Below are positions 35,201-50,200 of a stretch of DNA of 64,000 nucleotides, in pieces. The DNA lies in contig CAIIXF020000011.1 in NCBI GenBank assembly GCA_903813345.2, positions 23,171,754-23,235,753 of the forward strand. The letters are read 5' to 3'. Each line of letters begins with the position of its first letter. Position 1 is the first letter of the stretch. Below the pieces are notes generated by a model. That model was not told the DNA's origin. It saw only the letters and a program-made list of their open reading frames with translations, and made no database searches. The stretch is from Owenia fusiformis (lineage: Eukaryota; Annelida; Polychaeta; Sabellida; Oweniidae). The position numbers and the translations under genes were made by a program.

Positions 35201-38200
35201 TGTTCCTCCAAAGCATTTACATCATCTTTATATTGCTCAATTACATTCATTAACTCTTTCTTATCATCTTCAGCAGTTGATTTGAGAACTTCCACTTGTT
35301 GGGTCATTGTCTGAACTTCATGCATCAAAGTCTCTTTTTCAGCTTCAAGTTCCATCAACTTGACCTCTGTATCTTGTTTGGACTGCAATCTTGTAGTAAG
35401 CTTTCCATTTTCCTCCTTAAGATCATCTGCAACTAGTTCAAGATTTTTAATATCATCTGTGAGTTTTTCATTGATGGATAAAATCTCCTGAACTTCAGCT
35501 TTGCTGTGAGTTTCAGTGTCCTTAAGATTCTGGAGTTCACTTTGTAATTTTTCCACAAGATCTTGATAGTTTTGGTTATCACTGTCAAGGTTGTCATACT
35601 GTTGTTGTAGTTCTGACTTCTGCCTCTCAAAGTCATTACTGATTGTTTTATATTGTTCAACAGCTGCTTCTAAATCAGATTTATGAGTACTTGCATCTTG
35701 TATTTGAGAGTCAAAGATCTGTTGTTGGTAATCCATCTCTTTCTTAATATTTTCACTCTGCTGAAGCAGCTGCTCAATTTCTGATTCAAACGTTGCTTTA
35801 CTTGTAGTGTATTCTTCAGTTAACTCTTGTATTTTTGCATTCAATACATCTTTTTCTTGTTTCACATTCTTCAACTCTTGTTTTAGAGTTTTGTTTTCTG
35901 ATTCCAACTCTCCACTTTGGTTTTCAAAAGACATGTACAGACTTTCATTCTTTGAACATTCATTATCCAGCTCAACTTTCAGTTCCTTAATCTTTTCATC
36001 ACTTTTAATGTGATTGGAAATTTCTGATTGAAGCCTACTTTCAAGAATTTCGATTTCTTCTTCATACCGACTAGCATCACTTTTGTACTTTGTGAGTGTT
36101 GGTTGCATCTCTGATATTTCTGACTTCAATTTAGTAATACGTTCATCATAGTGGCTATTTTCCTCCGATAAGCTTGCCATCTCTTGCATCATAAGTTCAC
36201 GGTCTCTTTGCAATTGAGCAACTTTGGCATCCAATATTTCTTTATCATGCATTAACTCAGAAAGCTGGTTTTCTTTTGCAGCATTTATTGTCCTCAACTC
36301 ATCCAGATCGTTTCTTGTTTGTTGAAGCTGGTTCACAAGGTCATTATTTGACCTTGTCAGTCCATCAATCTGATCATTTTGTGAGTCCATTGCTCTTGCT
36401 TTACTTTCCTCTGCCTGTTTAGTCATATCCTTCAACTGAGTGTTTATGTTATCATTCTTCTCTTTGAAGGCCTTGAGTTTTACCAACATTTTTTCCATTT
36501 TTGTCTCAGAAGCATCAGCTTTACGCTTAAGGTTTTCACATTCATTCAATGTTTCGTTATACTTCTCTTGAAGAGTTGACAAGTGTGAATCCTTCTCAGA
36601 GAAACTCTCATCATATGATTTTCTTAATGTCTCAACCTCAATCTGCATCCTTGATTCAAAGTCATGTTGTTCTTTGTTTTGAATAGTGCGCTCTAATTGG
36701 CTTTGAATTTCAGTCTTCTCATGGGAAAGCACATCAACCTGTTGAATTAACTCCTCACTCTTGATTTTAAGTGCAATTGCATCAGATGAGACCTTTTCAA
36801 AATCAACCATTAGTTCTTGGTATTTTGCAGTAACTATTTGATGTTCTTCAATTAAAGAACTCATAGATTGGTTCAGCTCATTTATAACTGTGGATTTCTC
36901 AGTGACCTCCTTTTGCAAAACTTCTTTTTCAATAGATATCTGGCTAAATTTCTCAGAAAGCAGACCAACTTCAACATCCTCATCAGCTTTACTGTTTTGT
37001 AAAACTCTTAGTTCTGTTTCCAACTGCTCAACTTGAGTTTTTGACATTTCAAGTTCGGCCATCAATTTGGTTCTCGATTCTTCAGCTGTAGCAAATTGTT
37101 TAACAAGTTTGCTATTCTCCAGTTTAATGGCTTCATCGCTACTTATCTGACCTTCAAGTAATCGTAAATGCTCTTGGCTCATTTCTGCATGTTGCTGTTT
37201 TAAAGATTCTAATTCAGAATCCTTCACATTTAGTTTTTCAAGAAGGCTTTTGTTTTCTTCTTGTAGTGTAGAGCTTTCCTCAACTACTTTGGCAAAAGTG
37301 GTCTTCTCGGCATCATGCGACTGTATTTTAAAACTTTCATATTCAGTTTGTAAAGAACTCAGTTTCATCTTCAAGTTTTCATTGTCTATTTCTGCTTTTA
37401 GTTTAGCTTGGTCCAACTCAGTAAACTTCTGGTCAAATTCTTCCTTTAAACTCTGATCTTGAGCTGTTAGTGTCTCATATGCTGCCATCAATGGTTCTAG
37501 TTTTTCGTTAGCATCTTTAAGTGAGGATTCAAGTTGCTTGATTGTTTCATCATCTTGCTTGGACTTTTCTTGTTTCTTTTTCAGAGCAATTTTATATTTT
37601 TGTGACAGCTCAGCACTTTTCTTGGATGTCACATTAACTTCCTCAATTGTTGAATTCAAGGAATCAACTTCCCGTGTATGCTGTTCAGCTTGATTTTTCA
37701 ACTGATCATTCAGTGATTCAATTTGTTGAAGAAGTTCTGCACTCTCAGCATCATTTCTAGTCTGATTTTGAACTTGTTCATTTAATTGTTGAATTGTATT
37801 CCTCATTTGAGATTGTGCACATTCAGAAGTTTCTAAATCTGATTTTAATTGGGTTATTACATCAGTTTGCTGTTCTAATTGGATTTTCATTGCATTAAGC
37901 TTTTCTAATGATTCCTCAAGTTGAGTTTGAAGATTTTGTGCATATTCTGTATAGGAATTTAACTGATCAGACATATCCTTTAGATTTTGGTCCTTCTCTC
38001 GAATTTGTTCACAAATGGAAGCATTTTCTTCCTTCAATCTCATTTTCTCATCAGAAACTGCATGAATTTCTTCTCCAGTACTCTGAGATTGCATTTTCAT
38101 ACTTTCATATTCAGTTTGCAGAGAACTCAGTTTCATCTTTAAATTTTCATTGTCTATTTCTGCTTTCAGTTTAGCTTGGTCCAACTCAGTAAACTTCTGG

Positions 38201-41200
38201 TCAAATTCTTCCTTTAAACTCTGATCTTGAGCTGTAAGTTTCTCCAAAGCTGCTGTCAATGGTTCTAATTTCGCATTGGCATCTTGAAGTGAAGATTCAA
38301 GTTGCTTGATTGTTTCATTATCTTGCTTGGACTTTTCTTGCTTCTTTTTAAGGGCAATTTTATATTTTTGTGACAACTCAGCACTTTTGTTAGCTGTCAC
38401 ATTGAATTCCTCAATTGTCTTATTAAGGCCATCAACTTCCTGTGTGTGTTGCTCAGCTTGTTGTCTCAATTGAGCATTAAGTGAATCGATTTGTTGTAAA
38501 AGTTCATCACTTCTGTTTGCATCATCACTTGTTAACATCTGCATTTGATCACTTGACCGCTGAACATTTTCAATTTGAGCCATTTGTGGTAATGCTTCAT
38601 TTAGTTGACTTTGCAGTTTTTCTGTATGTTCTTTATGAGTTTCAACCTGATTCAATAGATCATTAACATGCAAATCCTTTTCAGATATCTGTTCTTTCAA
38701 AGCACCAATCTCCAGATTTAAATCAGTATTTTCCTTTTGAATGATTTGAAGGTTATTCAATGTTTCACCAAGATCAGCTTCTTTGCTTTGAAGTGACTCT
38801 TCAAGAATTGCAAAGCTTCTATTTTGAGATGAGCTGTCAGAAGTAGAAGTTTCAAGCGCTAAACTCAACTCTTTTATTTCACTTTCCCTCATTTCAAGTT
38901 TAGATTTTAGTGTCTCCAATTCCACATTCATTTCAAGCAGCTTCGGAGATTCCTGGTCACTCTGATCTTTCCTTTGTTTTTCTTGAAGTTTCAGTTTCTT
39001 TATGAGAGTTAAATATTTTTTGATTTGAGTTTCTTTCTCTACTAATGTTTTTTCTATTTTGGTAATCTCACTGTCCTTTTTGTTTATGGATACATTCAAT
39101 TCATTCACAGTTTCTTCAACCGATTTGAGTTCATCTTTGTATCCTACTGATTCATTAAGTACCTTTTCAGATTCTGTCATTGTAGTTTGCAGTTGAGATT
39201 CCATTTCTGTCATATTATCCATTAATGATCTTATCTTTTCATCCTTACTTTCTACCTTAGAGACCAATTCTTGGATTGTCTTGTTATGGGCATCTACTTG
39301 CTGATGAAGACCACTTGAGGTATTGGTAATCCTTTGAAGGTTCTCAGTGAGATTTATAATCATTTCCTCTTTTGCACTATAATTTGTTGTTATTTCTTCC
39401 AAATGGCGCTTAGCTTCCTCTGCTTGTTTCTTAAAAGCTATTGCCTCTTTAGCCTTTTCTTGATATTTTGACTTCAGCTTTTCAAACTTGAGAGTAAGTT
39501 CACTCAGCTTTTTACCTTTTTCTTCTGCTGTGGTTTCCCGAGTAGAAGCTTCATTCATAGAAGAATTTAGTTTTTCTCTCAATGTTTCTAATTCCTCCGT
39601 GTGGGATTGGAATGTTGCTTGTTGAGTTTTCTCATACGTCAATGTCTGCTGTTTGGCCTGCTCAAGTTCTGTATGACTAGAATTTAACTGAGACTGCATT
39701 TCCTCTACATTATGAACATATTGTTGGAGTTGGTCACTCAATTGTGCATTTGTTTCTTTTACCCTTTGAATCTCACTGTCCTTCTCTAAACAAAGTGTTC
39801 TCAGTTCACTATCTTCTTTGCTAGAGCTATTCAAGTTTGCTTGTAATTTTTCAATCTCCAAAGTTGACGAGGACAATTCTTGTTTAGTTTTTGTTAGTGA
39901 TTCTGATAAATCATGAATTTGTGCATCCTTTTGTGATAGTGTAACAACCATTTCTTCCAGGGCAACATCTTTCTTAGAAACCAGATCTTCTAATGAGGTT
40001 TCCTTCTCATGGAATGTCTTTTGAGCATTATCAGCCTCCGTTCTGACAGTGGCCAACTCTGTGCTTATTGTTTCAAGTTGTTGTGTATAGGTCTGCGTGA
40101 TCTCTGTAAGGGATACAATTTTCATACTCTGTTCTTCATTGAGAGTTTGTAACTCTGCATTCCTTTGCTTGGCAGATTCAAGTTCAATCTCAACCTTTCC
40201 AAGCTCCTGAACATATGTTTTTATCTGGCTATTAAGTGTAGAAATGCTTTCATTCAGTCCTTCAATTTGTTGGTCTTTTTCATTTATAATGCTCAATGAC
40301 CTCGTTTCTATACTTTCAAAGTTATTCCTCTCATCCATTGCAGTATCACACTTGGCTTGTAGACTCAGAATGTTTTCTCTCAATGTCGTAATCTCTCCAT
40401 CTTTGTCAAATATTGCATCTTGCTGTTGCTGAATTGTATCTTTAAGGTGTTTAACTTCCTCACTGATCCCACTTTGGGCATTGAGGCTCAGAGTAAGTCC
40501 TTCAATCTCTTTGTGTTTGTTTTCTAATTCTATCTGTAAGGTGTTGAATGTTTCAACATTTTCAGCTATATTATTAGACAGCTGAGATATTTCCTCCTCC
40601 TTTCCACGAAGCATTTGTGAAGAGTTCTCCTGTTTTAATTTCAGCTCCTCCAACTCTCTTAGAGCATCCTTAAGTTTCTCACCAAGCTCAGATAAATTTC
40701 CATCCTTTGCAGTTATTAACTCACTTTGATCCTTCAGTTGAACATTCGCATTTTCCAACATAGTAGAGAGTTTATCAATTTCTTCCTTTGAAGTGGTGGT
40801 GTTTTGAGTTTCAATTATCAGCTTCTGAGCTAACTCCTCATTTTCTTTAGTTAGGGCTTTAAATTGTGTATCTAATACCTGGTATCCTTGAAGTGACTCT
40901 TGCAATCTAGTCTGCAACTCTTCAGCATCCTGTGCTAGCTTTCTTATATGTTCATCTTTATCACTTGTCCCACTGCTCAAAGCATTCAATTCTTGCTCCT
41001 TTTGGCTGATAGTGTTTTTGAGTCCCTCAATTTCTATCACAGTTTTACTCTCACTTGACTTCATGGTTGTAATTTCCTGGTCTTTCACTTGAATAATGTC
41101 TTCCAGTGATTTACACTTGTCCTCAATGGAAGTTAGTTTGTTTTCTTGTTCTTCAATTTTAGTGTTGAATTCATGAGACTTTACTTCAGAATCAGAAAGA

Positions 41201-44200
41201 ACTTTTTTCAATTTGTTAAGATCTTCAATATACTTCTCAATGGTTGATTCTTTCTCATCTATGCTTGCTTTCATGTTTGCCAATTGTTCATCCTTCTCAT
41301 GTTTCAGGTTCCTCTCCTCTTCCAGATACCCTGCTGTGTTTTCAAGTTCTGTTTGTAATGCTTTCATTTGTGAATCCTTCTCTTGGCTAATGTCAGAGAG
41401 TTCTTTCATTTGAACATTTAGAGTTGATATGACTTCCTCCTTTGCTTTCAATTCCTCATGTAGTCTTTCAGCAGTCTTATTAGATTTATTAAGGTCTTCT
41501 TTCAGAGTAGAGATTGTTTCTTTATTTGTATCAATACTTAGATTCAACTCTTTAATGTCTACATTAAGCTTTTGAATCAGTTCTTCCTTTGTTTGAACGC
41601 TATCCTTAAGATCTTTGTTAGATGATAGTTGCTCATCCAATTCGCTGTTCAAGTTTTCAATTTGGGTATTCTGTGCTTCTATCTGGCTTGTGTACTGTTG
41701 CATCTGCTCATTCATCTCTTGTAGGTTGTCCATCAATGATGACATCTTGACGCTCGTCTCCTCATTCGATCTTTGCACTTTAACATCAGCCTCAGTCACA
41801 CTTGCATTCAGCTCATGTAAAGCTTGCTCCTTTTCTTGTATCACAGATTTACTTTCATCAAGTTTTAATCTTGCATCTTGAAGGTCTTTCTCTTTCTCAA
41901 CAAGCTCCTCAGATAACTTGTTAACATTTTCCTGATATGAGCTCAAACTTGTGTTCTTGGTACTGATCTCATTTTGAAATGTATCATTTTCAGCACGCAA
42001 TTTACTTAATTCTGATCTTAAGGTTTCTGCATGTTTGTCAAACTGTTCTTTATCACAAGCGTATTTTGCTTCCAAATCAGAGAATTGTTTTTGTATTGTT
42101 TGAGCTGACTGCTCATATTGATCCTTAATGGTTGAAATCTGTTGGTCCTTCTCATTAATTTGTGTAACAAGGCTTTCACACTTTGATGAATATTCACTGA
42201 CCACTTTATCAAGTTCATTTGATTTACTATTGAGGGTTTCTTCTAATTTATGACACTGAGTTTTCAAATCATTGCACTGGGATTCAAATACCGAAGCACG
42301 TTGCTGTTGTGATGAAACTTCAGCTTCCATTTCATTCAGTTGATCTAATAAAGACCTAACTTTGGCTTCAACCTTCTTGCCTTCCTCTGATTGACTGTCC
42401 TTGGCAACATCTAGTTCCCTGTTGATCTTATTCACTTCTAGCTCTAACTCTGATACCTTGTGATCTTTTTCATGTACAGTTTCTTTAAGTGTTTTCACAC
42501 TCTCGATATGTTCCTCAATCTCATGCTTGAGGTTATCAATAGTATTGTCCTTTGATGCACAATCCTGCGAGAGCTTTTCTAAAGCCTCCGAATTTTCTTT
42601 AAAAGCAGCATTAAGTTGGTCTTTTTCTGCTTTATAATCAGTAGTTATGTTCTCAATTTGTACATTTGCTTGGTCCAAATCTGCTTGAAGCATTTCAATG
42701 GCAACCACCTGCCTTTCAGATTCACTCAGATTTTGCTGTAATGTTTCCTCTCGCTGATTCAACTGAACCTGTAGTTCAGCTAAAGTTGTCTCTCGACTCG
42801 CAAACTTGGAACAAAACGACACAACTTCTTCCTCTTTCTGCACCAATTTGGTTTCAGTAACTTTCAATTCACTTTCCTTCTCCATCATTGTGTTCATGAT
42901 TTTCTGGAACTCGTGTTTTTGGTGAGTGAGTTGTTCATTGACAATATAGAATTCCTCTTCAAGTTTATCTTTAGCAGCCATTGTATTAGTATGCTCCTGA
43001 CGAATATTACTATATTGTTCTTCTAATTGGACAAGTTTTTCCTGAAAACAAAGTTTTGATTCCTTAATTTTGATTCAATATATTGATTGGTATATATTGA
43101 TTTTTACTAATTAATATAATATTTATAATGCTACATTTATGACAACAGTTTTATGTATTTTGTTCAATGCCTTGTTACATTATATTTTTAACTTTGGCAG
43201 TCATTAAATGTGTATTTTGTATGTTCTAAAATTGAATAAAGAAGAATAAAAAAAATAAAAATAAATTATATTCATATTTCATTTCATGTGTGATATCAAA
43301 ATTTGTTCTACAGAGAAGTGTGTTTGCCTTTGTGATTTTTTTTTTCATTGAAAGATTTGATAAAATCTGAAATATCTTGAATTTTGCATTGATCAGGTGA
43401 GAAAATCACTTGGGTTATTTGATTTAATAAATACCTGTGTGAGAGTTAGGCTCTCAAGTTCTGATGTCTTTGCCTGAATGTCTTTAGTTTGTGCCTCAAT
43501 CACTGCTTGGAGCTCTTCAATTTTGGAGGATTGGGCAGAACCATCTTCACGACTTTGTGCTAATTCAGCAGTTGTTGCATCCAAGGAGCTTGTCAAATGC
43601 TCCAGCTAAAAAACATTTGACTGATATGAAAAGAATGTTAACATATAGGTTAATATGTGTTTTAACTGAATGGCAATAAAGCAACTAATCATTCTGCCAG
43701 AAATGTGCATAAAAAAGTGTTCCTCAAATGTGATTTTATATTAAATCCATGGATATTTTCTAATAATTGATTAATGTTTTAAGAATATTTCAAGAGTTGG
43801 GTGTCTTGAAGTGAGATTTTTCTCATGGCACTTGTATCATAAGGATATAGCAATTTAAGTTGGAATTTTATTAAAGGGTTGTCAGAATAATTGATTAAAA
43901 TATTGATTGTTATGCAGCTGTACTAGAACTGATGTTGAGCAAAACCAATAATTGATTTTTCAGTTAAATAGGTTAAAAGGCCAGAAGGCAACTCATGTTT
44001 TTTACTATTACATAGTAGCTGAGTACCTAAACAATATATTGAATATAATTTTGCGAATTATAAATTTATGGCTTATTAATACATATATATAATAGTTCTC
44101 AACAGTGATTCTCAAAACATATTGTGCAATGTGCCATTGTCTGTGCAAGGCACCTCAGTAGTTTATAGCTCTAGTAAGTTAGCCCTTACTTAATATAATT

Positions 44201-47200
44201 TGTACTAACAATACAATGAAAGACTGATACACATTTGGCTGACTATCTTAAAGTGACATTCCTGCACTACAAACTGAACTACAATCTATATTTTCACAGC
44301 TTTTTCATTTTAAGGCAACCTCTGGCATCAACATCCATATACTGTACCTTCTTTCTGAGTTCTTCATTCTCATTTTGGAATGCTATGTCAGGTTGATGGA
44401 GTCTATCAATCTCATCATTCAGATCTGATTTCTCTTGAAGAAGACCTGTTATCAAATAACATAACAGTTATTAGTTATCAGATTCAATACTCCTTTAATT
44501 CTTTGATCATTCTACAATAAATGTACATCTACAGCGATCTCCCTATGATTCTTTTCTTAACACACCTATATAGTCCTAGTGTCACTTGTTTTGGTTAAAA
44601 TGTCTCAAGAAATCAATATTCTATGTCTAAATAGATTTTCAACTGGGGGCATGTTGTTTTCAATTTTTTAACAGGATGCAGCATAAGGTTGCCCTAATGC
44701 TGGGGAGATTACCAATCTATATTGGTAAAGCTTGCACATTGCTACGGCAGCTGATATAGAGAATTTATAGCTGTATACATGATATAAGCATATGTTCATG
44801 TACATGTACATGCATGGGTATTTAGATCTCGGAAATAATAATTTGCTTTAACTGAGTGGCAGATGTTTAAAATATAATTAAAGCAAACATATTGTGATAA
44901 AAAGGGATGAATTATGATAAACAGAGGTGTAGTAATGAAGTTCTGAATCAACATAAAGTCCCATTAATGCCAGTTGTTCATTTCTCATTTTCATTTGAGT
45001 CACATATCTCACACAGACACCATAGGGCATATACGTGTGGGAGGATAATGTAACTAATTGATATCCAAAGGTAGAAACAGCTCCCCGTATTAATCTGACA
45101 GGAACTGGTATCTTTATCCTAGCTAGGACCAAGCCAGCACGGGCCTTTTATAGAGTTAGTATGACTCTAGTGATCAACTTCTTTGGTGTACTAGTTAGCA
45201 TAAGCTGGCTCCTGTCGCCACAAGCTGGGATTGAACCCAGGATCTTGGCATCAGGAGTCCAGAGTGCTAACCTTTTTACCACAGAACCGAAGACAGTTAG
45301 ATCTAATCTAATTTTTAGAGTTAACCACTCTATTTGTCAAGTTGTTTCACTCTCAACTTGATATGCGAAGCAGCAGATATACACTTTTTTCACATAGTAA
45401 ACAAATTAAATGCTATGATTTTCTCAATACAAAGATATGACTGCTGGTGATGAAACAAATGGCTGATGAGTATCTCTGATCACTTTGTTTTTGGGAAGAT
45501 ATTCTCAATTGACATTGTTGTATGAATCCAAGTCAAAAATGGCTTACAATTAGGGCGACTGTTTTGTGGCCTTAAAATACTTGTATATCTATTTTTAAGA
45601 ATGAAAACTAAATTGATTGTTAAGAGAACTCACTTTTGTTTTCCTGCTCCAAATTGTTGAATCTTGCCTCTATGTTAACCTTCTCTTCATGCAGAGAGTC
45701 CCATTTCTCCACTGCCTCAACTGCACCATCTCTCAGTGCACCAAGTTCTTTCTCACGTTCCTCGAGTTGTGTTGTCATGGTTACCTGTAAACATATGAAC
45801 ATATCTAGTATGTAACATTTCCAATTAAAGAGAAGTTTTGATTATTAACCATTAATATTTCCCCAATGCAACTTCACCATGAGAATAACCAAAATTGCAC
45901 CAAACTGTATTGTACAGTGCAGTATATTGTGACTATTAAGTACTATGATCTCAGAGTGCAGATTTGAGGGTACAATATACCTTTCAGCTTAGTTTCAGCC
46001 TTCATTATTGAAAGTCTTTACCTTTAATTGTTTAAAGTATATATTTCATTTCAGAGAAGACTTACAATGTTCTGCTCTGCCTGTTTCTTAAACTCCTCAA
46101 GTTCAACAATTTTCATCTCAAAAGTAACTCGATTCTTCTTCTCCCCATCCTTCTCAGACTGAATCTGTTCAGTTAGGACTTTCTTTTCTTCCAACTTGGA
46201 CTCTAATTCTTGGAGATATTTGTCCTGCTTCTCATTATGCTCAACTTGGTTCTGTAAACAAGACACACAATGATAAATATTGCACTTTGAAGTGGAGCAG
46301 AATGGCCACCAAATGACTTACTCAGCATGCCCAATACTTATTCAGATCCTGGCACTAATCTGCTCTTGCATCCGTAAAAATTTATGTGGTGCCTGCCCAC
46401 ACATCCAGCAGCACAAGGTGATGGCAATATTGCACATATTGTAATGTTATTGCTTTAAATCGGCAGACCCATTCAGAAGATGACTATAATGTTCAATTCG
46501 GGATAAATGTGTACATTCAAAAAAAGAAAACGTATGACCATTGATGTTGTGAATGTGAGTTTATATTGAATTGATTTTTACATGACCTAAAAAAACAACT
46601 GCACATACATGTATACTAAAAATACATACATGTTTCACTTGCTCCTGCAGTGACACAACTTCTTGACTAAGAGCTTCAAATTCAAGTTTCCCGGCATCAA
46701 GTAATTGCACAATGTTGGACTTCTCCTCTATCGTCTTCTCAAGTTGTTCTTTCACACTCTTCAATTCTTCTTCAATAGTTCCTGAGCAACAAAAGGAAAA
46801 TATTTAATCAACTGTGAATATTAATTAATTGATACAGTGTCGACGAACATGGTAATAACTGCATGATATCCACCCTCTTAAAATCACATGGATGGCTGAA
46901 ACTGACCAAAGGCATTACTTAAAGTTTGTCACATTAAAAAAAAATCAAAGCCAAACAGTGCAGAATATGCTGCCTATGAATCATGATGACTGTTATTGTT
47001 AATTGTCAAAAAATTATTAATGATAATAAAAACAATGGTAATAACATGGGGGTCATTGAGCTATCAATCTATTTGGACAGTAAAATATGATCTCATTTTC
47101 AAAAGCACACGTTAGGTGTCCACAAAGGATTTGACTCTTCAATAATGTCTTAGTACACGAATGGTACAATCAACTGCTAAATAATCACAACCAACATTGC

Positions 47201-50200
47201 TTACACTGAGCATTCAATAACATGCTGACAACAACAAACTGACTAGAAAATTCAAGACATAATGTCTGATCTGATCCGGTTTTCTGATGGTCAAAATCAA
47301 AATCATGTAGGCCTAAAAAACTGAAATTCTTCGTACAAATCCTCACAAACACTTATCAACAAGAACTGAACCTAATGACACAATGTTGCATGTACAAAAT
47401 AACTAAACTACCATTAAGCTAGGACAATATATAACTTGACTGTGTAAAGACACCAAATGGCTTTGACCTTCACCTTTCTGTGCTATAACGTCCTCGTATT
47501 CAACTAGTTTAAGTTGCAGCGTACCTTTCTCCTCTTCTAACTCAGCTACATGGTTTTGAAGGGAAACAACATCATCTGCTAGATTAGAGCTCTGGAATAA
47601 AAGGAGTTGGGTAATTATTTATGGGTCATAATTTTTATAGAATTTTACTCTTTATCAGTTGAATTTTTTAACTAGGCTTTAAAGTGATGAGACTGACTTA
47701 AAGTGAGAGTGTGATTGGTGGTAACAAGCTAGTTTTATTTGCTAAATAAGCTGTTGCAAAATACATAGTTGACAGGTTCAGTCACAATTTATTAATCAAG
47801 TGAGTGAGTAAATAAATACTGTATCTGCATTAGATTAACCAACCTATGGTGAAGGGATATCATTTCTGTTTGAATGAGTCAGAAAAATTATGAGAGTTCC
47901 TATCCTTGGGTTAAGAATCTATGATGCACCATTGAAAGAATTTAAGACAAAACTGAACCAAAAACGTACAAATCATTCATATCAATGATTTAAATGAAAT
48001 GAAACATGTAGGAATGCAAATAGATAATACCTTAATGAGTAGATCGATGAAGAGTAGCATCAATCATGATTTTACCTTTTTTAGCTCCTCTAACTGTTTC
48101 TCCAGGTTCTTCACCTTTGATGTTGCCTGCGCTTTAATTTTCAGGAACTTAGTCTCTGCTTTTGCTTTACTCTCCTTCATCTCATTCTTTAACTGGGATA
48201 TTTGTGTTTCTTTTTCATTTAGTTCTGTTTTGAGAGTCTCAGCACCTTTTTCAGATTCAGCCTCATTTGAGGGTTCAGTTACTGATTTCTCAGATTTAAG
48301 TTTTTCATTTTCGACTTGAATTAATTGATACTGTTCAGTTAATGTTGAAAACTGGGTAGCAGCTTGATTGTAAGCACTTTCAAATTGATTCAAATTTGAC
48401 TGCAGAGTTTGAATCTGTGTTCCCTTTTCATTTAACTCAAGTTCATGTTTTTCAAACAGTTCCTTCTTCTCAACTTCTAGAACATTTTTCTCATCTTTCC
48501 ATGTTGTTTCTAAAGTTACAAAATTTTCCTGCATGAGTTTCATTTGTTCTGACATCATTTCTGATTTTTCTGTTAATGTTTTTATGGCGGTGTCTTTTTC
48601 TAAAAGATGGCGTTCTTTTTCACCAACTTCCTTTTGGATGACCTCAATGACCTTGACCTTGCTATCAAGAGACTCTTGCATGTCCCGAACCTTCTGCTCC
48701 AACATCTGTAGCACCTAAAGAACAGATAAACAAAATTTTATTTGAAAGGAAATTTCAATTTTCTTCATGTTTATTTTACACAGGGTCAGACAATTTGACA
48801 CAATTTTTGAAAAACTTCCTCAAATATGATAGAATCTTCTTGAAATTACATGTGTAGATCTGAGAATAAACACGAGACATAATATGAAACATGTGTGTTT
48901 TTCAGAAATCCCTAACCTGATCTTGTACATCCACCTCTCCTTTACTCATCAACTTCTTCATTTCTTCTTCTTGACGATTAATCAAGTCTTTAATGTCATT
49001 ATCTCTGGCGAATAGCTCCTCCTCTTTCTCACGGAATGCTTGCTTCAAGATGGCGAGTTCATTTTCTCTTTCCTGCAGAGTTTCCTCAAAATATTTCTGA
49101 CTTTCTAAAAGTTTAGCACCAAAGTTTTCCGCTGAGGAAGCAGAGGTTGATTCTGATTGGTCCACTTTCTCAGTAAGAATGCTGATTTTTTCCTCGTATG
49201 TTTCGATTTTGGAAGTGAGTTTTTGGATGAGTGTCATCTGACTCTGGCTGTCTGCGTCCTTGTTTGAAAGTTCTCCTTGTATAAGCTGAAATAAAAATTA
49301 TTCAAGATGATTTTGACTTTTACCAATTAAACATTCATCAAATCATTCAGCTAATGTTGTAGATATGTTAGAAAGGAAGTCGAACAATAGAATGCGACAG
49401 ATTTCAAAGAATGGATACGTCCAGGATACGTTCATTCACAAGGAAGAACCATCAGATAATGAATTGATTGTGGACATAAAAAGGTTTCCAATCCATTATG
49501 AAATTCCAGTATGAATGTCAATTGAGATAGATGCAAATCTGTAGGAGCTGGAGTAATGAGGTCATGTTTCTTTTAAAATAGACAAACAGACAGACGGCTT
49601 ATCTAAATCCCTCTCAAACTTTGTTGGGTGGGATAATTACCTGTATAGCTTGATCACGACCTCTGATCACCTCAGCTTTTTCATTCACAAGCTCTTGAAT
49701 ATCAATCACTTTCTGGTCCTGCTGAAGAATCTTGTCGTTAAGTTCTAGAATCTTCTTGTCCTTGTAGACCATGGCAGCATACATCTCTTCCAACCTGGTC
49801 TGAAATGTCACAGAGGTGATGTTTTAATAAGGTACACAGAATAAAGAATGGTGGAATAAGCAAGGAATAAAGTAAATTATCAGCATTCTCAATTGACAAT
49901 GTATAGAATATAGATTCATAAGATTTATCAGAAAATCAAGCTGTTAATAAAACATGGAAGAGAAATAGTTTGCTTTTTACATACTGACTCTGTCTTATTG
50001 ACTAAGGAAGATCAACAAATGCTTATATGATGGATGCATATTAAATAAAAACATACGCATTTATTGCAGTGCAGTACATGGTGGTAAAAATTGTTCCCAA
50101 ACTTAATCAATTTTATGAGCAAATCAAGCGTTGCCACTTACCTTAATTTCTTCAGCATCAACAGCACCCTCTGCAGACTTGAGAGTTTCAATCATGTGGT

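Noticed and set aside
34712-35314. 200-codon Ser/Phe/Cys-rich frame on the + strand
   Set aside because: Exact antisense shadow of the GOLGB1 giant exon; composition follows from coiled-coil codons read backwards.
45215-45290. Functional tRNA gene
   Set aside because: A and B boxes are recognisable but the acceptor stem does not pair; treated as a tRNA-derived repeat.
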